This document shows positions 59,955-64,000 of a DNA stretch of 64,000 nucleotides, piece by piece; the stretch's first letter is position 1; the number at the start of each line of letters is the position of its first letter. Source of the DNA: Nectonema munidae (lineage: Eukaryota; Nematomorpha; Nectonematoida; Nectonematidae); assembly GCA_030549495.1 (NCBI GenBank), contig JAUIRK010000443.1:206891-270890 (forward strand), written 5' to 3'. Both the position numbers and the translations under genes were made by a program. The notes below the pieces were generated by a model. That model saw only the letters and a program-made list of their open reading frames with translations, had not been told where the DNA came from and did not search any database.

Positions 59955-62811
59955 CTATGAAATTTTGTGTGCACAAATGTAGCAAGAACTAGTACTGCAG
60001 TCATTATATTGATCAAAGAAGTAATTTTTCACAGCTTTCTTGAAGTCTGAGATTCTCTCTAGATGACAACAATTATAAAGAAACTTATTCTCATTGAAAA
60101 ATCTTGATAACTTTTGATTTATTGATAGCATTCTAACATTTTTTTTAGATTTTGAATGTTCTAAATGGAGATATCCAGTATTGCGAGTATAGTATTGATG
60201 TATGTTCGAATTGAAATGAAACTTATTAGCCCATATTGGAGAACATAAGCATTTAAGATATTTCCAAAGAAACAAGCATAATTTATAACAATATAGATCA
60301 TCTACCTTCAATATGTTTGCCTCAATGAACTTTTTATTTGTGTGACTATTTTCTCTCAGATTAAACACAATTCTAATAATCCTTTTTTGAGTTTTAAGCA
60401 AATCATCTTTATTCGCATGTCCCCAATTTATTAAGGAATAATATAACAATGGTTGAACTAGAGACTTATACATTTTTAATTTAACATCTATCGGTAGAAA
60501 AGAATAAGACCTTAATTTTGATAGCAACATATTTAACCTAGAATTTAGTATTCGGATATGGGGTGTCCATTTCAGTTCCGCATCAATAGTAATTTCAAGA
60601 AACTTGAAAGTATTGACCTTTTCTAGTTGGCAATCATTCATCTTAACCATCAAATTCACCTTGTCTATTTTATTACTAGTAAATGTCAAATATTTACACT
60701 TATTTTCACTCAATTCTAAAGAATTTTCCTTAAAAAAAAATTGAAATAGTTTGAAGTATTTCATTTATACAATCAGATTCTAAAGATAACTTAAATGGAA
60801 ACAACAACGATATGTCATCAGCATAAGAAAAATAATTTACCTCTTTCATTGATGGAATATCTTTTATATCATTAATAAAGATATTAAAAAACAATGGTCC
60901 CAGTGCTGATCCCTGAGGAACACCAATTTTATTGAAGCATGTAAAACTGGACTTTCTATTATTCACTTCAACATAATGTGTACGGTTATTCAGAAAAGAA
61001 GAAATTAAACTGATTGCCTCATTTCTCAAACCATATTCTCTAAGTTTGACAATTAATCTAGAGTGATTGACAAGATCGAAAGCATTTTTTAAGTCAAGAA
61101 AAACAGCTGCACAATTATATCCTTCATTAAGATACTCTGAAACATCATAAAAGAATTGTCCATGTAAATCTTCAATGGAGCGTTTGATCCGATAACCAAA
61201 ATGTTTTGATCCAAATAGATTATTTGCTTCAAAATAATTATATAGCTGAAAATACATTATTTTTTCAAAAATTTTAGAAATTGTAGGAACTATGGTTACC
61301 GGTCTGTAATTCCTAAGTTGAAAGGTATCACCTCTCTTGTGTATTGGAACCAATTTACAAATTTTCAGAGAATTCGGATAGTACGACTGATTGAGCATTT
61401 CATTGAAAAGGTGTACCAACGGATTTAACACAAAACATTTAATATACTTTATTATTTTAGTACTAAGCCCATAATAATCTCTGGTAGCAGAAGACCTAAG
61501 AGAGTTAATACTAAATAAAACATTATTTGTGAGAGAACTAAAATTGAATGCAGAAAATATTTGATTTGTTAATTTAAATTCATTCGTTACTGAATTATAA
61601 GAGTTTTTATTAAAATAATTCAAAAACAAATCAGGTATTTCATTATCATCAAAATATTTATCAGTGGCTTTAATTCTAACAGAATTCTTTTTCTCATTAA
61701 GTAAAAACTTTAGTTTATTCCATACGGCTTTTGAGGATGAATTAATTTTGCTAAAAACTCTTTTGTAGTATTCTTGTTTTGCCTTCCAAATCATCTTTTT
61801 CAATAATTTGTTTTCATTTTGAATCCTGGACTTGTATTCACAAAATTTATTCAGGTTGTTTTTGCACTTTAGCATTTTTACATATATTTTATTTCTAGAA
61901 GAGATCATTTTCCTGATAGAGTCATTCATCCAATCATTATCAATTTTAGATTTTCTTGATCTCATATTGATCTTAGTGCAGTTATCAAGACCCTTCTTAA
62001 GATCTTCAACAAAATTCAGCATTTTTCCTTCAAGACAAATCTTTTAGTGAAAAACATAGTCCCAACTCTTATTCCTAAAATATTCCAGTAAGAGGGAGTG
62101 GTCAACATTTGCATGAAAACAACAGTCCCGTCCTGCGCCCAATCTATATCAAAGCTTGCAAACAATGGATGATGATCAGATATAAAAATATTTAAAACAC
62201 CAGATTTACAAAAACGCAATCCTCTAGAAGCGAAAATGTTATCGATTAGTGTACCAGATTCAGGACGGGTTGCAATATTTATAGTTGCAAATAAATTAAA
62301 AGATAAGAGATTATTAATAAAAATTGACTTGTTACAACTATTTTCAAAAAGATTCAAATTGAAGTCTCCAGCTAACAAACTATTGAATTTTGTCGAACAT
62401 ATCTCAAGAAAACGTAGGAACTCTTCATTAAATTCAGATATATTAGAATTGGGTGGACGATAAATGTTATGAATTAGCACAAGATTCTTATTGGGTAAGA
62501 GCACTTTTAGAGAAGAAACTCCAAAAGTGAGTGGAAAATAATTAACCTTGTAAATCTCATACTTTAGAGAAGAATCAATCAAAAATCCCAAACCTCTATG
62601 AGTAGATCTATTTGAAGGAAAAAAAGAAAATCGTAACCTTTATTTGTAAAATTCGCTTCATTGTCATAATCAGTAAGCCAAGTTTCTTGCAAACAAATAA
62701 CTTGAAACTTTTTGGTAGAAGTAGTAAAAATGGTATTCAAAGTATCTCATAGTAAGTCACGTTTTGATTTAATAGATTGAATGTTCAGAGATAAAACATT
62801 GAAACTTCTCA
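59955..62811 (-). pseudogene. LINE ORF2 (APE endonuclease + reverse transcriptase), CR1/L2-like
   Basis: Starts near ATG 62811 (MRSFNVLSLNIQSIKSK). The endonuclease shows FQVICLQETWLTDYD, NIYRPPNSNISEFNEEFL, NSLLAGDFNLNLF, ESGTLIDNIFAS and ISDHHPLFASF. The RT frame 60730-62022 shows PIHKRGDTFQLRNYRPVTIV, FLDLKNAFDLVNHS (first D), IGVPQGSALGPLFFN and FSYADDISLL (catalytic YADD). The thumb/C-terminal frame 59955-60764 shows FKFLEITIDAELKWTPHIR and ends CYICAHKIS. No RNase H. Only about four lesions are seen: one TGA near 62756, one-base shifts in T runs near 62625 and 60740, and a shift near 62020. A young copy. Confidence 0.88.
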
Positions 62812-62909
62812 TATTAGCACCAATGTATTGAATTGTATTAGGCAGGCAATTTAAATTTAATTCAAAAGGATCTAATTTGTTATCTAATTCATCTATGAAG
62901 CTACAGTTG

Positions 62910-63887
62910 TCAATCATGATTACTATAGAAGTTAAGAATTCTATTTCTCATATTCACTAAAGATGTACATTTAGCATCAAAAGCATTGTGATTACAATCA
63001 TATTTATTTTTCGTGCAATTTATACACTTATAAGAATTATAAGTTAACTTATCTGGACAATCATTTGAAAAATGATTCAGCGAACAAAACCGACAGCTTA
63101 AGAGCTCCTTTTTGCATTTAAAAGAGGTGCGACCAATTTCACTACATTTAGTGCACTGTTTTATGTATACAAATGGAAAAACATAGCTACATTCAAAGTT
63201 TATAAATATTTATCTATCAGATTTATCAAAAATGTGATTATATATTTTTGAAGAAACTTTATATGCAATCAGTTAATTGCCATCCTTACATTCTCTGGAA
63301 AATAAAAATTCAAAGCATTCACCACACTCCACCATTTCTTTTATAAAATTATTTTTATTGAGAATAGTATTCTTAATAAACTCATCACTAAGAGAAGAAG
63401 ATACTTTAAAACTAATCTTTGGATGAACACGCTTTGGCTTATTGATAGGAACATTATTAGATGAAAGTTGTTCCTAAGCTTTTTGATAGCTACTATCATC
63501 AGGAAACACAAGTTTAGTACTATTTTCACTCTGATGAATCTTTGTGACTTTCACATCACTAAGAATATTCTGAATACTGTTTACAGAAACTAACTTATCT
63601 ACTTTTGCTACAACGTTTGCATAAGTTTCGGGTTTCACTAAAGAATCTACTTTCTTATTTAGTGCTTTAATTTCATCTTGCAAAGAACCTAATTCAGAAA
63701 AAACTTCATTATTCTTTAAAGTATGTAAAATTTTGATATCATTAATTAAATAATTCAAACATTCTGCAATATCTTTTTTGGAAACTTCCCTAGAATTTAG
63801 TGAACTCAATCCTCCATTTAAGGTAGCACTCAATGTATCAATAATAGTTTTGGTGCATTCAGGATATCTATTAATAAGATATTCCAT
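62910..63887 (-). pseudogene. LINE ORF1 with coiled coil and zinc knuckles
   Basis: The 137-codon frame from ATG 63887 (MEYLINRYPECTKTIIDTLS) has a heptad-like region (LGSLQDEIKALNKKVDSLV) and ends at a TAG. The frame then goes on (NKPKRVHPKISFKVSSSLSD, NNFIKEMVECGECFEFLFSR) with further stops to CTKCSEIGRTSFKCKKE, CRFCSLNHFSNDC (C-x2-C-x4-H-x4-C) and a third cysteine cluster (CINC...CNHNAFDAKC), ending TGA 62910-62912. It pairs with ORF2 about 100 bases downstream. About three in-frame stops. Confidence 0.8.
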
Positions 63888-64000
63888 TCTATTATGTTAA
63901 ATATATTCAATTAAACTAAGGAAGCGGTAGTAAAAATTAATTAATAAAATTAATCAACAAAAAAACTTATCCAAAAATGGCCATTGTAAATTTCCTTAGA
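63888..64000 (-). other. Probable 5' UTR of the LINE, cut by the window end
   Basis: AT-rich sequence upstream of the ORF1 ATG. The 5' end of the element and its target duplication were not seen. Confidence 0.4.

Overview
The window is AT-rich animal DNA, roughly 70% A+T by eye. Genes are sparse, introns are short (57-59 bp in the two visible cases), and transposons, SINEs and very long microsatellites fill most of the space. The repertoire (piggyBac, hAT, Helitron, R1-like and CR1/L2-like LINEs, tRNA-derived SINEs, and a multicopy protein family I know from arthropod genomes) fits an arthropod. A parasitic copepod is my guess, but nothing here proves it.

Host genes are few. A p21-activated kinase (PAK) lies at 17115-18551 on the minus strand as one uninterrupted CDS. 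A secreted alkaline phosphatase lies at 35233-36729 on the plus strand, also in one exon, with a poly(A) signal. A decayed paralogue of it sits about 7 kb away on the minus strand at about 27790-28920, cut off by a piggyBac relic. At least two exons with no start codon, at 13832-13916 and 11257-11427 (minus), have canonical splice sites and matching phase. They belong to a host gene I do not recognise; weaker candidate exons lie at 15400-15475, 7957-8011 and 7560-7749.

Mobile elements by region. 0-7 kb: piggyBac remnants, a tRNA-derived SINE with 25-bp target duplications, a foldback element of about 0.95 kb and a 214-bp palindrome. 8-23 kb: hAT relics and at least four short non-autonomous hAT elements, two more tRNA-type SINEs, and a poly-G MITE. 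23-25.5 kb: a LINE relic interrupted by a 270-bp hAT MITE with perfect 8-bp duplications and ending in (CT)525. 31-35 kb and 50-51.6 kb: three broken copies of an unclassified protein family with conserved D, D and E positions. 36.9-45 kb: two copies of an unnamed repeat, one carrying about ten 150-bp tandem units, plus a Helitron helicase fragment. 45.1-47.6 kb: a nearly complete 2.4-kb hAT element. 47.9-53.2 kb: a piggyBac relic and an R1-like LINE split by one copy of the unclassified family. 53.3-58.4 kb: a 5.1-kb piggyBac with TTAA duplications, matching termini, a spliced transposase with all three catalytic aspartates, (GT)740 and a 255-bp palindrome, inserted into the 3' part of another LINE. 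59.9-63.9 kb: a nearly full-length CR1/L2-like LINE with few lesions.

I saw no rRNA or ordinary tRNA gene, no CRISPR array and no bacterial-type operon, and I identified no retrovirus, LTR element or Polinton with confidence. Family names come from recognising motifs in the translated sequence, not from a search.
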